From NCBI RefSeq assembly GCF_965203655.1, contig NZ_CBDBDD010000002.1:62001-126000 (forward strand): DNA of 64,000 bases. Direction: 5' to 3'. A program made the position numbers and the translations under genes. The notes below the pieces were generated by a model that ran no database searches, had not been told where the DNA came from, and was given only the letters and a program-made list of their open reading frames with translations. The number at the start of each line of letters is the position of its first letter. The stretch's first letter is position 1. This stretch comes from Poriferisodalis sp965203655. Its GTDB lineage: Bacteria; Actinomycetota; Acidimicrobiia; Acidimicrobiales; Poriferisodalaceae. Below are positions 39,660 to 49,466 of the stretch, in pieces.

Positions 39660-39959
39660 GTGCCGACCCACGAGGAAGATGGAGTCTTCTTGCGCGACGT
39701 GGCGAAGCTCACCCCTCAACAACGTGAACGTTTTCGACTCGTCCGGGCCCAGTTCGTTGACGATCTTCGTCAAATGGATGCCGGCACCGCGACATGGTTT
39801 CGCGACGGACTGGTCCACAAGCTAAGGGGCGTGCGAGACCGCTACGAACTGCGGTGGGCTGAGGACGGCCGGGCCGTCTTCTCCTTCGGGAGCGCGCAGC
39901 AACCGAATCTCACGCACATTCGCTGGCACCGCTGCGGAACCCACAGCATCTTGCCTTGA
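39660..39959 (+). CDS. Small RelE/ParE-like protein beside the restriction enzyme
   Basis: A 99-residue protein starting 6 nt after the C-terminal part of the restriction enzyme. DGLVHKLRGVRDRYELRWAE and the terminal HIRWHRCGTHSILP resemble the strand-rich core of RelE/ParE-type toxins. There is no partner antitoxin beside it, so it could also be an accessory factor of the restriction system. Tentative. Confidence 0.5.
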   Translation: MPTHEEDGVFLRDVAKLTPQQRERFRLVRAQFVDDLRQMDAGTATWFRDGLVHKLRGVRDRYELRWAEDGRAVFSFGSAQQPNLTHIRWHRCGTHSILP

Positions 39960-39997
39960 TCCAGCTGTAGATGACGTGACGGCAGGTTTCGCTCTGC

Positions 39998-40762
39998 CTA
40001 CGGCGCCTGCGCTGACAGTGCAGTGCCGCGGATGGCGACGATGGCGTTCACGGCATAATTGCCCCAAGCACTGGCGCCCTCGGTCTGGTACATGAGGCCG
40101 TCGTCGAGGCTCCACCCATCGGCGGCGTCGCTGTCGATATCGCGATCCAGGTCCCAGCCCAGCTGCATGACGTCGATGATCCTGACGTAGTAGCTCGTGT
40201 CGGCGTCCAGCGTGGCGCCCGGCGGCGCGGCGAATGCGACCGCTTCGCCGAGCGGCACCGACTGCGGGGTGATCAACGCGTACAGCACTTCGTCGGGCAT
40301 CGTGATGTTGCGACCTTTCTGCGACCAGATCTCCACGCTGGGCCGGGTTGCCTCGAACTCGGGCCCGGACTGAGTGGAGCTGTCGGCAATCTGCAACCGC
40401 AGGTTGGTTCGAGAGTCGGACATCTCTGTCACTTCCTCTGGGTCCGGCGTGCGTTCCTGCGGAATCACGCTGACTTCCGACAGCGAGTAGCCCCCCGGGT
40501 TGGCACCGGTGCTAAACCCCTGAAACACCGAACCACCGCTGAACAGCAGGAACCCATCCGTGTCCTGCTGATCGATATTGGAGATGAGTGCCGCCGGGCC
40601 AGCGTCGGATATGCGGGCGGCGACGAAGGGGGGCCGCGAATCGATGTCGTGCACGCTGGCGCCAGCCACAGCAGAAGTGGACCAAGTCGCCGTTGCCAGT
40701 ACCGCTAGCAACACAACCAGTGGCTTTCTCGAGTCGGGATGCCAGCAACGTCTCTTGGTCAT
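39998..40762 (-). CDS. Secreted protein, choice-of-anchor-like beta domain
   Basis: A 254-residue exported protein. The signal peptide spans the first 34 residues (RKPLVVLLAVLATATWS, cleavage near AVAG). The mature part has a GFSTGANPGGYSLSEVSV stretch and a later STSYYV-like strand pattern similar to choice-of-anchor domains, with no clear catalytic site. No sorting motif is visible at the C-terminus. AGGAG lies 8 nt before ATG 40762. Confidence 0.65.
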   Translation of the reverse strand: MTKRRCWHPDSRKPLVVLLAVLATATWSTSAVAGASVHDIDSRPPFVAARISDAGPAALISNIDQQDTDGFLLFSGGSVFQGFSTGANPGGYSLSEVSVIPQERTPDPEEVTEMSDSRTNLRLQIADSSTQSGPEFEATRPSVEIWSQKGRNITMPDEVLYALITPQSVPLGEAVAFAAPPGATLDADTSYYVRIIDVMQLGWDLDRDIDSDAADGWSLDDGLMYQTEGASAWGNYAVNAIVAIRGTALSAQAP

Positions 40763-40850
40763 GGCAGGACTCCTATCTGCCTGCACTATGACTCAAGATT
40801 CGGCCGTCACATAGTCAGGATGCCCTCGAATCCGCGCCGACGTGTGACGG

Positions 40851-42533
40851 CTATACGTAGGTGGAGCCCTTCATGGCTCCGCGGTCCTGGCGGATCTCCA
40901 CGTTGACCAGCGCAGGCAGGCCCGAGTCGAACGCCCGTGCCAGCGCCGGTGCGATCTCGTCGGGCTCGGTCACGTGCTCGCCGTGGCCGCCCATGGCCTC
41001 GATCACCTTGTCGTAGCGGGTGTAGCTGAGCTCGGTGGCGACCACGCGGTCCTGGCCGTAGAGGCTGGCCTGGGGACGCAGCATCTGACCCCACGCCGCA
41101 TCGTTGCCCACGACTCCCACGATGGGCAGCCCGAATCGCACCGCCGTGTCGTACTCGAAGCCGTTGAGCCCGAACGAGCCGTCGCCGTAGACGATCAGCA
41201 CCCGCTTGTCTGGGTGTGCCTTCTGCGCCGCCAGCGCGAACGGCATCCCGACACCGAGCGTGCCGAGCGGGCCCGGGTCCATCCAGGTGCCGCGCCTGGG
41301 CACCCGGATCACCTTGGAGGCCTGCGCCACGATGTCGCCGCCATCGCCGATCACGATCATGTCGTCGGTGACGGCATCCGCTATCTCGCGGCACAGCCGC
41401 AGCGGGTCGATCGGTACTTCGTCGCTGTTCAGCTCGGCGCTGCGGGCCTCGTCCATCTCGGCTTCGCGCGTGCGCAGCGCCGCAAGCTGTGCACTGGCGT
41501 CCACGGTCACGCCGGTGGCCTTGAACACATCCAGCAGCGCATCGAAGTTGGCGCCAAGGTTGCCGACGAGACTGACATCGGCGGGGCGGTTCTGGCCGAT
41601 GAGCGTCTCGTCCAGGTCGAGCTGCACGATGCGGGCGTCCGCCGGGATGGCGCGGCCGAACTTCATGCGGAAGTCGAGCGGCGTGCCGGCCAGGATCACC
41701 ACGTCAGCGGCTTCGAGTGCTTCCTTGCGAGTGAGCGAGAGAAACGACGGGTGATCCCACGAGATCTCCCCGCGCGCCATGCCGTTCACGTAACACGGCA
41801 CGGACGTGGCATCCAGGAATGCAGCCAACGCATCGCCGCCTTCGCTCCATTTCAGCGCCGTGCCGGCCATCACGACGGGCCGTTCCGCTGAGGCGATCAA
41901 CTGGGCTGCCTGTTCCACCAGAGGGGCTGCAGCGGCAGCGGCCACCCGGTAGTCGCGAAACCGGGGCACCTCGACGGCGTCAAGATCGACCCGCCCATGC
42001 AGGATGTCCATGGGTATCTCGAGAAAGGCCGGGCCGGGCACGCCGCTGAGCGCCGTGCGTATGGCCAGTTCGATGTACTCGGCAATGCGGCGGGTCTCCC
42101 CGCATGCACCCGACCATTTCGTCACCGGACGCATGAGCGACACGTGGTCCATTTCCTGCAGCGAGCCTCGGCCGGCGTGCTTGAACGGCCCTTGGCCACC
42201 GAAGACCAGGATCGGCGAGTTGGCTCGCCAGGCATTCGCGACGCCGGTGACGCCATCGGTCACGCCCGGGCCGGCGGTGAGGATGGCCACGCCGACCTTG
42301 CCCGGGTGCAGGCGAGCCCATGCGTCGGCGGCGTGCGTCGCGGCTTGTTCGTGGCGGACGTCGACGACCTCGATGCCCTCATCCAGACAGCCGTCGTAGA
42401 TGCCCATGACGTGACCGCCCGACAAGGTGAACACGCACTCCACGCCCGCGGCCTTCAGCGCCTTCGCGGCGAGCTTGCCGCCGTGGGTCTCGGTGGCCGT
42501 CACGCCCAATGCTCGCCGTTCCTTGCCGCTCAT
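40851..42533 (-). CDS. ThDP-dependent acetolactate synthase-like/2-hydroxyacyl-CoA lyase-like enzyme
   Basis: A 560-residue three-domain thiamine diphosphate enzyme. The catalytic Glu lies in VDVRHEQAATHAADAWAR (about 61). Further features are LTAGPGVTDGVTGVANAW, a central FAD/ADP-type domain and the C-terminal metal/ThDP motif GDGSFGLNGFEYDTAVRFGL. It could condense 2-oxo acids or cleave 2-hydroxyacyl/oxalyl-CoA; the sequence does not decide. GGGAGAA precedes the ATG. leuS ends just upstream on the same strand. Confidence 0.82.
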   Translation of the reverse strand: MSGKERRALGVTATETHGGKLAAKALKAAGVECVFTLSGGHVMGIYDGCLDEGIEVVDVRHEQAATHAADAWARLHPGKVGVAILTAGPGVTDGVTGVANAWRANSPILVFGGQGPFKHAGRGSLQEMDHVSLMRPVTKWSGACGETRRIAEYIELAIRTALSGVPGPAFLEIPMDILHGRVDLDAVEVPRFRDYRVAAAAAAPLVEQAAQLIASAERPVVMAGTALKWSEGGDALAAFLDATSVPCYVNGMARGEISWDHPSFLSLTRKEALEAADVVILAGTPLDFRMKFGRAIPADARIVQLDLDETLIGQNRPADVSLVGNLGANFDALLDVFKATGVTVDASAQLAALRTREAEMDEARSAELNSDEVPIDPLRLCREIADAVTDDMIVIGDGGDIVAQASKVIRVPRRGTWMDPGPLGTLGVGMPFALAAQKAHPDKRVLIVYGDGSFGLNGFEYDTAVRFGLPIVGVVGNDAAWGQMLRPQASLYGQDRVVATELSYTRYDKVIEAMGGHGEHVTEPDEIAPALARAFDSGLPALVNVEIRQDRGAMKGSTYV

Positions 42534-42540
42534 GTCGTTC

Positions 42541-42630
42541 TCCCGCTTACGCCAGCACGTGTCTGATTCTGCTCGCCTAGGCGAGCACGTGCTTGATGCT
42601 GCTGGCTTACGCCAGCACGATGTTGACCAG
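42541..42630 (-). repeat. Triplicated 30-bp end of leuS with three in-frame stops
   Basis: Units 42601-42630 (the true gene end), 42571-42600 and 42541-42570 are imperfect copies. Read on the minus strand in the leuS frame they give NIVLA-stop, ASSIKHVLA-stop and ASRIRHVLA-stop, with TAA, TAG and TAA. Each stop sits in a small palindrome such as GCTCGCCTAGGCGAGC. Confidence 0.8.
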
Positions 42631-45492
42631 TTTGCCGGGGACGGTCACGACGCGCTGGATGTCTGCGCCGACGGTGAGCTGGGCGATGCGTTCGTCGGCC
42701 TTCGCCGCAACTTCGAGATCGGCTGGCGAGATGCCGGCGTCAACCGTGATCCGGCTGCGGACCTTGCCGTTCACCTGCACCGGCACCTCGATCACCTCGG
42801 CCGCCAGCAGCGCCGGATCTGCCTGTGGGAACGGCGCGTAGACCACCGTGGTCGAGTTCCCCAGCTTCGACCACAGCTCCTCGGCCAGGTGCGGCACCAG
42901 CGGCGCCAGCAAGCGCACCAGTACGTCGGCGACAGAACGGGGCGTCGGACCTCCCCGGCGCGTCAGCTCGTTGTTCAGCTCGGTGATGCGGGCGATCGCC
43001 GAGTTGAAGCGCAGGTCGGACATGGCGTCGGTGACTGCCGCGATGGTCCGGTGCACCATCCGCTCAAGGTCGGCGTCGGGCGCAACGTCGGCAACCGCGA
43101 GTTCGCCGGTCTGCTCGTCGACCAGGCTTCGCCACACCCGCTGCAGCAGCCGGTGCGAGCCGATCACCGAATGCGTCTCCCAGGGACGGCCCTGATCCAG
43201 CGGGCCCATGAACATCTCGTAGGTCCGCAGCGTGTCGGCCCCGTACGCGCTGTAGATGTCGTCGGGCGTGACCGCGTTGCGCAGCGACTTGCCCATCTTG
43301 CCGAAGTGGCGGGTGACCTCGGCGTCGCCCCAGAAGAACTTGCCGTCCCGCTCGACCACCTCGGAGGCCTCCACGTACACGCCCCGGCTGTCCTGGTACG
43401 CGGCCGCCTGGATGTAGCCCTGGTTGTACAACCGGCCGAACGGCTCGGGACCGCTGACGTGACCGAGGTCGTACAGCACCTTGTGCCAGAAGCGGGCATA
43501 CAGCAGGTGCAGCACAGCGTGCTCCACGCCGCCGACGTAGAGGTCGACCCCCCCGACCCCGCCGTCGGGGTCAGCCATCCAGAATCGCTCCACCTCCGGA
43601 TCCACCAGGGCGTCGTCGTTGGTCGGGTCCAGGTAGCGCAGGTAGTACCAGCACGATCCGGCCCACTGGGGCATCGTGCTGAGCTCGCGGCGGTACGTGC
43701 GCTCGCCGTCGCCGAGGTCATAGGTGGCCGTGGCCCACTCGGTGGCACGGCCGAGCGGCGGCTCAGGCTCCGACGACTCGTCCAGCGCCCGGGGCGCCCA
43801 GTCGATCAGCTCGGGCAGCTCCACCGGCAATTCGGCCTCGGGCACCGCCAGGGGAAGCCCCGTCTCGTCGAACACGATGGGGAACGGCTCGCCCCAGTAG
43901 CGCTGCCGGCTGAACAGCCAGTCCCGCAGCTTGTAGGTGACCGTGCGGCGACCGCAGCTCCGCTCTTCCAGCCAGTCGCAGATGGCGTCGATGGCCTCGG
44001 CCTTTTCTAAGCCGTTCAGGAAATCGCTGTTGATGGCCGGTCCGGGACCGTCGTAGGCCTCGCCGCCGAATTCGGGTGGCGGCTGCACCGTGCGCATGAT
44101 CGGCAGCCCGAACTGGACGGAGAAATCCCAGTCGCGCTGATCCTCTCCCGGCACCGACATGACCGCGCCGGTGCCGTAGTCGATCAGCACGTAGTCGGCG
44201 ACGAACACTGGCACCGGCTCTCCGTTGGTGGGCACGCGGCAGTTCACCCCCAGCCACACGCCGGTCTTGTCGCGCTCGGTCTGGCGCTGCAAGTCGGTCA
44301 TCGCGGCTGCCTGGGCCCGGTATGCGTCGAGAGCCTCGCGAGGCGTCGCGGCGCCGCCGGTCCAGCGCGGATCGGTATCCGGTGGCCATGCGTCGGCGAC
44401 CAGCCCGTCGACGAGTGGGTGCTCGGGTGCGAGCAGCATGGCCGTGGTGCCGTAGATCGTGTCGGGACGAGTGGTGAACACCTCGATGGCTGGGCCAGAA
44501 CTCTTCGAATCGGGATCGTCCGCGCCGGATTCGCCCGGTGCGACGTCGGCCGCGAAGCTGATGTATGCGCCCTCGCTGCGGCCGATCCAGTTGCGCTGCA
44601 TGATCTTGACGCTCTCGAACCAGTCCACCCGGTCGAGATCAGCCAGCAGCCGGTCGGCATAGGACGTGATGCGCATCATCCACTGCTTCATCGGGCGGCG
44701 GAAGACCGGATGATTGCCCCGGTCGGACCGGCCCTCGTTGGTGACCTCCTCGTTGGCCAGCACCGTGCCCAGCGCAGGGCACCAGTTGACCGGCGCTTCG
44801 CCCAAGTAGGCCAAGCGGTGCTCATCGAGCTCGGTGCGCCGCTCGATGTCGTTCATGTCGGCCCAGGCAGCGCCGCTGGTGGTCGACTTCTGCCCGGTCT
44901 CGAACAGCTCGACCAACTCCGCTATGGGGCGGGCCCGCTGCGCCTCGGCGTCGTACCAGGAGTTGAAGATCTGCAGAAAGATCCACTGCGTCCAGCGGTA
45001 GTACTCGACGTCGGTGGTGGCCAGCGATCGCTGGTCGTCGTGCCCGAGCCCGAGCCGGGCCAGCTGGCGCGACATGTTGGCGATGTTCCGCTCGGTGTTG
45101 ACGCGGGGATGCTCGCCGGTCTGGCGGGCATGCTCCTCAGCAGGCAGGCCGAATGCGTCGTAGCCCATCGGGTGCAGCACCACGTACCCGCACATGCGCT
45201 TGAAGCGTGCGTACACGTCGGTGCCGATGTAGCCCAGCGGGTGACCGACATGCAGGCCCGAACCCGACGGGTACGGGAACATGTCCATGATGAAGAGCTT
45301 GTTCTTGTCGGTCGCCGGGTCCGCCGACGAACCCTTGGGATTGGGTGTGCGGTAGGTGCCGTCTGCCCGCCACCGCTCCTGCCAGCGCAATTCGATCTCG
45401 TTCGCCATCTCGGCGTCGTAGCGATACGGAGGGAGCTCGCTCGCCTCAGATGAACGCGCGACAGCGACATCGGCCGATGCGGGGGCATTCAT
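42607..45492 (-). CDS. leuS: Leucyl-tRNA synthetase
   Basis: Charges tRNA-Leu. The 961-residue class I synthetase has the HIGH-type site PYPSGSGLHVGHPLGY near the N-terminus, an editing insertion and the KMSKS-type loop as KMGKSLRNAVTPDD. The anticodon-binding domain and a C-terminal appendage ending NIVLA are complete. The last 30 bp are repeated twice beyond the stop. A CATCCT hexamer lies 7 nt before the ATG. Confidence 0.96.
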   Translation of the reverse strand: MNAPASADVAVARSSEASELPPYRYDAEMANEIELRWQERWRADGTYRTPNPKGSSADPATDKNKLFIMDMFPYPSGSGLHVGHPLGYIGTDVYARFKRMCGYVVLHPMGYDAFGLPAEEHARQTGEHPRVNTERNIANMSRQLARLGLGHDDQRSLATTDVEYYRWTQWIFLQIFNSWYDAEAQRARPIAELVELFETGQKSTTSGAAWADMNDIERRTELDEHRLAYLGEAPVNWCPALGTVLANEEVTNEGRSDRGNHPVFRRPMKQWMMRITSYADRLLADLDRVDWFESVKIMQRNWIGRSEGAYISFAADVAPGESGADDPDSKSSGPAIEVFTTRPDTIYGTTAMLLAPEHPLVDGLVADAWPPDTDPRWTGGAATPREALDAYRAQAAAMTDLQRQTERDKTGVWLGVNCRVPTNGEPVPVFVADYVLIDYGTGAVMSVPGEDQRDWDFSVQFGLPIMRTVQPPPEFGGEAYDGPGPAINSDFLNGLEKAEAIDAICDWLEERSCGRRTVTYKLRDWLFSRQRYWGEPFPIVFDETGLPLAVPEAELPVELPELIDWAPRALDESSEPEPPLGRATEWATATYDLGDGERTYRRELSTMPQWAGSCWYYLRYLDPTNDDALVDPEVERFWMADPDGGVGGVDLYVGGVEHAVLHLLYARFWHKVLYDLGHVSGPEPFGRLYNQGYIQAAAYQDSRGVYVEASEVVERDGKFFWGDAEVTRHFGKMGKSLRNAVTPDDIYSAYGADTLRTYEMFMGPLDQGRPWETHSVIGSHRLLQRVWRSLVDEQTGELAVADVAPDADLERMVHRTIAAVTDAMSDLRFNSAIARITELNNELTRRGGPTPRSVADVLVRLLAPLVPHLAEELWSKLGNSTTVVYAPFPQADPALLAAEVIEVPVQVNGKVRSRITVDAGISPADLEVAAKADERIAQLTVGADIQRVVTVPGKLVNIVLA

Positions 45493-45563
45493 GCGGGCAA
45501 GGATGCCACGGACACTCTCGAATCACTAAGAATGAGCCACATTCGCCTCCCGAAGGCGACCGC

Positions 45564-45569
45564 TACCCT
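45564..45569 (+). promoter_or_regulatory. -10 hexamer of leaderless mutA promoter
   Basis: TACCCT, 7 nt before the GTG at 45577; prefers that start over ATG 45532. Confidence 0.55.
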
Positions 45570-45576
45570 GCGGACC

Positions 45577-47112
45577 GTGGCCCCTACGCCCACCTCGCGG
45601 CACGACACCGCGCTCAGCGACCCCGGATTCGCCGATGTCTCTGAGAGCGATTGGGAGGCCGCGGCCGAAGGCGCGCTGCGGGGCGAGCCGCTGTCGTCGC
45701 TGCGCACGACGCTGCTCGACGGCATCGAGACTGCCCCGCTGTACACGTCGCATCGCCACGGCACCGAGGCTGACCCTTCAGGCTTGCCCGGCAGTGCACC
45801 GTTCGCTCGCGGCGCCGCCGCCGCGAGCGGTGCACTGGGCTGGGCGGTACGCCAGATCCACGACGTACGACTCGCAGGCACGCCTGACGCCGTCGCCGTG
45901 GACACGACATCGGGCGTGGATGCCGTCACAGTCGCCCGGGGCTGGGACGCCGACGGCGATGCGGCCGCACTCGCCGCAGGCATCGGCGATGCGGCAGGCG
46001 CCGGCGTGACGATCCACCTGCAGTCCGGCGCATCACCCGCGCACGCCGCAGCACTGCTGAATGTCTTCGACCGTCACGGTCTGGATCTCGCAGGCCTGCG
46101 CTCGTGGATCGGTCTCGACCCGATCGCAGCGGCCGCCAGCGGTTGGCACTCGGCCGATTCCGATGATGGCGCCACACTCGTCTCCTCCATGTGCAGCGCA
46201 GCGCGCAGTGCCGCCGAGATCGCACAACGCTCGCCCGGGGCCGTGCCGCTGGAGGCCGACGGGTCGGTCTTCGCCGATGCCGGCGCGAGCGACGCCGCCG
46301 AGCTGGCTGCGATGCTCGCAACCGGGGTGGCGTGGCTGCGGGCGGCCTGCGACAACGCCGACGGACCAAGACTCGACCCGGATGCTGCCGCTCGCCTGCT
46401 GGGCTTCACGCTGTCCGCAGGGCCCGACGCTTTCCTGGTCACCGCCAAGTGCCGGGCGCTGCGGATGTGCTGGACCCGTGTGCTGGGCACCTGCGGAGTC
46501 GACGGCACCGGCGACGAGGGGTCCCCCATGCGGCTCCACGCAGTCACTGCGACGGCCATGCTGAGCGCTCGCGACCCCTGGGTGAACATGCTGCGCGCCA
46601 CCACGGCGTCGTTCGGTGCGGCCAACGGCGGTGTCGACGCCATCACCGTCCGACCCTTTGACGCTGTCAGCTCCGGAGCATCGTCCAGCGGCCTGGGGTG
46701 GCGCGTCGCCGCCAACACGCAGCTGATCCTTCGCCACGAGAGCCGTATCGGATCGGTCATCGATCCCGCCGGGGGAAGCTGGTACATCGAACATCTCACG
46801 CGCACGTTGGCGCACGCAGCCTGGGACCGCTTCCGGGAGATCGAAGCGGCCGGCGGCATCTGCGCTGTGATGGCCAGCGGCGAGCTGAAGGCATCGATCG
46901 CCACCGAACGAGCGCTGCGCGATGAGCGGATCGCGGCGGGCGAACACGTGCTGGTCGGCGTCACCGACTTCGTGGACACCCACGCTGAGCAGGCATCGTG
47001 GGCGAACCTCTCGGCCGACCAGCCGCCCGGCGGGCTGGGCGTGCACCGCTGGGCGGCGCCCTACGAGGTCGAGTCAAACGGCGTAGCCCCGGCTGGGGCG
47101 GCATCCTCATGA
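45577..47112 (+). CDS. mutA: Methylmalonyl-CoA mutase small (beta) subunit
   Basis: Non-catalytic partner of the B12-dependent mutase that interconverts methylmalonyl-CoA and succinyl-CoA. The 511-residue protein has the barrel fold (VHRWAAPYEVES end, VTATAMLSARDPWVNMLR segment, IDPAGGSWYIEHLT) and a degenerate B12 domain. Its stop overlaps the mutB start (ATGA). The leaderless GTG is chosen over an ATG 45 nt upstream. Confidence 0.93.
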   Translation: MAPTPTSRHDTALSDPGFADVSESDWEAAAEGALRGEPLSSLRTTLLDGIETAPLYTSHRHGTEADPSGLPGSAPFARGAAAASGALGWAVRQIHDVRLAGTPDAVAVDTTSGVDAVTVARGWDADGDAAALAAGIGDAAGAGVTIHLQSGASPAHAAALLNVFDRHGLDLAGLRSWIGLDPIAAAASGWHSADSDDGATLVSSMCSAARSAAEIAQRSPGAVPLEADGSVFADAGASDAAELAAMLATGVAWLRAACDNADGPRLDPDAAARLLGFTLSAGPDAFLVTAKCRALRMCWTRVLGTCGVDGTGDEGSPMRLHAVTATAMLSARDPWVNMLRATTASFGAANGGVDAITVRPFDAVSSGASSSGLGWRVAANTQLILRHESRIGSVIDPAGGSWYIEHLTRTLAHAAWDRFREIEAAGGICAVMASGELKASIATERALRDERIAAGEHVLVGVTDFVDTHAEQASWANLSADQPPGGLGVHRWAAPYEVESNGVAPAGAASS

Positions 47113-49409
47113 GCGTCATCGGCGACTTCTCGGACCTCGAACTCGAGGACGCTCGGCTGGCCCCAGGGGGCTCGAACGGTCACCGCCGCGCTGAAGTCCC
47201 GGCACGAGCGGGATGGGCAGAGCAGTTCGCCTCCGAAACCGGCCACGCTCCCGTCCCCACCGCCACACCTGAAGGCATCGACATCGCGCCGCTCTACGTC
47301 GCCGCGGACATCGCCGACCTGTACGAGGGCGGATCCGGAGCTGGCGGGGATGGCACCGGCGGACGCACGTACCTCGACGGCTATCCGGGCTTCGCCCCGT
47401 ACCTGCGGGGCCCGTACCCGACGATGTACACGAATCAGCCGTGGACCATCCGCCAGTACGCCGGGTTCTCCACCGCCGAGGACTCCAACGCCTTCTACCG
47501 GCGCAACCTGGCCGCGGGCCAGCGGGGCCTGTCGGTTGCGTTCGACTTGGCGACCCACCGGGGCTACGACTCGGACCATCAGCGAGTGAGCTCGGACGTG
47601 GGCATGGCGGGCGTGGCCATCGACTCGATCCTCGACATGCGCACGCTGTTCGACGGGATCCCGCTCGACCGAATGAGCGTGTCGATGACCATGAACGGGG
47701 CGGTGCTGCCCATCCTGGCGCTGTATGTCGTGGCGGCCGAGGAGCAGGGCGTCGCGCCCGCCCAGCTCACCGGGACCATCCAGAACGACATCCTCAAGGA
47801 GTTCATGGTCCGCAATACCTACATCTACCCGCCCCAGCCCTCCATGCGGATCATCAGCGACATCTTCGAGTTCACCTCGAAAGAAATGCCCCGCTACAAC
47901 TCGATCTCGATCTCGGGCTATCACATGCAGGAAGCCGGGGCGACCGCCGACCTCGAGCTGGGCTACACGCTGGCCGACGGCTTGGAGTACCTGCGCTGTG
48001 GCATCGGCGCCGGCATGGGCATCGACGACTTTGCGCCTCGCCTCAGCTTCTTCTGGGGCATCGGGATGGACTTCTTCATGGAGGTCGCCAAGCTGCGGGC
48101 CGCCCGGCTGCTGTGGGCCAAGCTGGTCGCCCGCTTCGAGCCCGAGAACCCGCGGTCGCTGTCGCTGCGGACGCACTGCCAGACCTCCGGCTGGTCGCTG
48201 ACCGCCCAAGATCCGTACAACAACGTGGTGCGCACCTGCATCGAGGCGATGGCCGCCGTCGACGGCCACACCCAGAGCCTGCACACCAATGCCTTCGACG
48301 AGGCATTGGCGCTGCCGAGCGACTTCAGCGCCCGGATCGCCCGCAACACTCAGCTGTTCCTGCAGCACGAGGCCGGCGCCACCCGGGTGATCGACCCCTG
48401 GGGCGGCAGCTACTACGTGGAGCGGCTCACTGCCGAGCTGGCACAGCGGGCCTCCGCCCACATCGACGAGGTCGAGCAGCTCGGCGGCATGGCTCGCGCC
48501 ATCGAGGCCGGCATTCCCAAGATGCGCATCGAGGAAGCCGCCGCGCGCACCCAGGCCCGCATCGAGGCAGGTCAACGCACGGTCGTGGGCGTGAACCGCT
48601 ACCGGTCCGAGCTGGCCAATGAGATCGACATCCTGCGCGTCGACAACGCTGAGGTGCGAGCCGCTCAGCTGGCGAAGCTGGACCGCCTGCGCGCCGAGCG
48701 TGACGCCGATGCGGTTCGCCGCTCGCTGGACGCTTTGCGTGAGGTGGCGCGCAGCGGCGAGGGCAACCTGCTGGCCGCATCCGTCGACGCGGCGCGCTGC
48801 CATGCCACCGTGGGAGAGATCAGCACGGCGATGGAGGACGCTTTCGGGCGGCACACTGCCCAGATACGCACGATCAGCGGCGTGTACGGGAGCGAGATGG
48901 CTGGCGACAGTTCGGGCGATGCAGATGACCCCGCTGCGGGCGGTGGCACGAACACGATGGCCGCCGCGGTTGACGCCGTGCGCAGCCGGATTGCTGCCTT
49001 CGGCCGCGAGACCGGGCGGCGACCGCGCATCCTCATCGCAAAGATGGGCCAGGACGGCCACGACCGGGGCCAGAAAGTGGTGGCCACGGCCTACGCGGAC
49101 TTGGGTTTCGACGTCGACATCGGCCCGTTGTTCAGCACGCCCGCCGAGACAGCCCGTCAAGCCGTCGAGAACGACGTGCACGTGGTCGGCGCCTCGTCGC
49201 TCGCCGCAGGACACTTGACGCTGGTGCCGGAGCTGCGGGACGCGCTGGCGGAACTCGGCCGGCCCGACATCCTGATCGTGGTCGGCGGCGTCATCCCGGA
49301 GCAGGACTTCGATGCGTTGCGCGCGGCAGGCGCCGCCGCGATCTACCCGCCCGGCACGGTCATCGCCGAAGCGGCCGCCGAAATGCTCGACCTGCTCGAA
49401 TCAGGCTGA
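47109..49409 (+). CDS. mutB: Methylmalonyl-CoA mutase large (alpha) subunit
   Basis: Catalytic subunit, 766 residues. The substrate barrel has RGPYPTMYTNQPWTIRQYAG and FDLATHRGYDSDH. The cobalamin domain has MGQDGHDRGQKVV (DxHxxG, the lower axial His). It starts by overlapping the mutA stop (ATGA). meaB lies nearby for cofactor protection. It allows propionate, valine or odd-chain acid carbon to enter the TCA cycle. Confidence 0.97.
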   Translation: MSVIGDFSDLELEDARLAPGGSNGHRRAEVPARAGWAEQFASETGHAPVPTATPEGIDIAPLYVAADIADLYEGGSGAGGDGTGGRTYLDGYPGFAPYLRGPYPTMYTNQPWTIRQYAGFSTAEDSNAFYRRNLAAGQRGLSVAFDLATHRGYDSDHQRVSSDVGMAGVAIDSILDMRTLFDGIPLDRMSVSMTMNGAVLPILALYVVAAEEQGVAPAQLTGTIQNDILKEFMVRNTYIYPPQPSMRIISDIFEFTSKEMPRYNSISISGYHMQEAGATADLELGYTLADGLEYLRCGIGAGMGIDDFAPRLSFFWGIGMDFFMEVAKLRAARLLWAKLVARFEPENPRSLSLRTHCQTSGWSLTAQDPYNNVVRTCIEAMAAVDGHTQSLHTNAFDEALALPSDFSARIARNTQLFLQHEAGATRVIDPWGGSYYVERLTAELAQRASAHIDEVEQLGGMARAIEAGIPKMRIEEAAARTQARIEAGQRTVVGVNRYRSELANEIDILRVDNAEVRAAQLAKLDRLRAERDADAVRRSLDALREVARSGEGNLLAASVDAARCHATVGEISTAMEDAFGRHTAQIRTISGVYGSEMAGDSSGDADDPAAGGGTNTMAAAVDAVRSRIAAFGRETGRRPRILIAKMGQDGHDRGQKVVATAYADLGFDVDIGPLFSTPAETARQAVENDVHVVGASSLAAGHLTLVPELRDALAELGRPDILIVVGGVIPEQDFDALRAAGAAAIYPPGTVIAEAAAEMLDLLESG

Positions 49410-49429
49410 TCACCCCGGCTGATCAAGGT

Positions 49430-49446
49430 GGCCGGCTCGCCCGGCC
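49430..49446. terminator. Hairpin between mutB and the convergent PH-like gene
   Basis: GGCCGG and CCGGCC flank CTCGC between the two stop codons; it could end transcription from both sides. Two short copies of GGCTGATCA precede it. Confidence 0.4.
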
Positions 49447-49466
49447 GAACAACCCAGCCGACCGGC

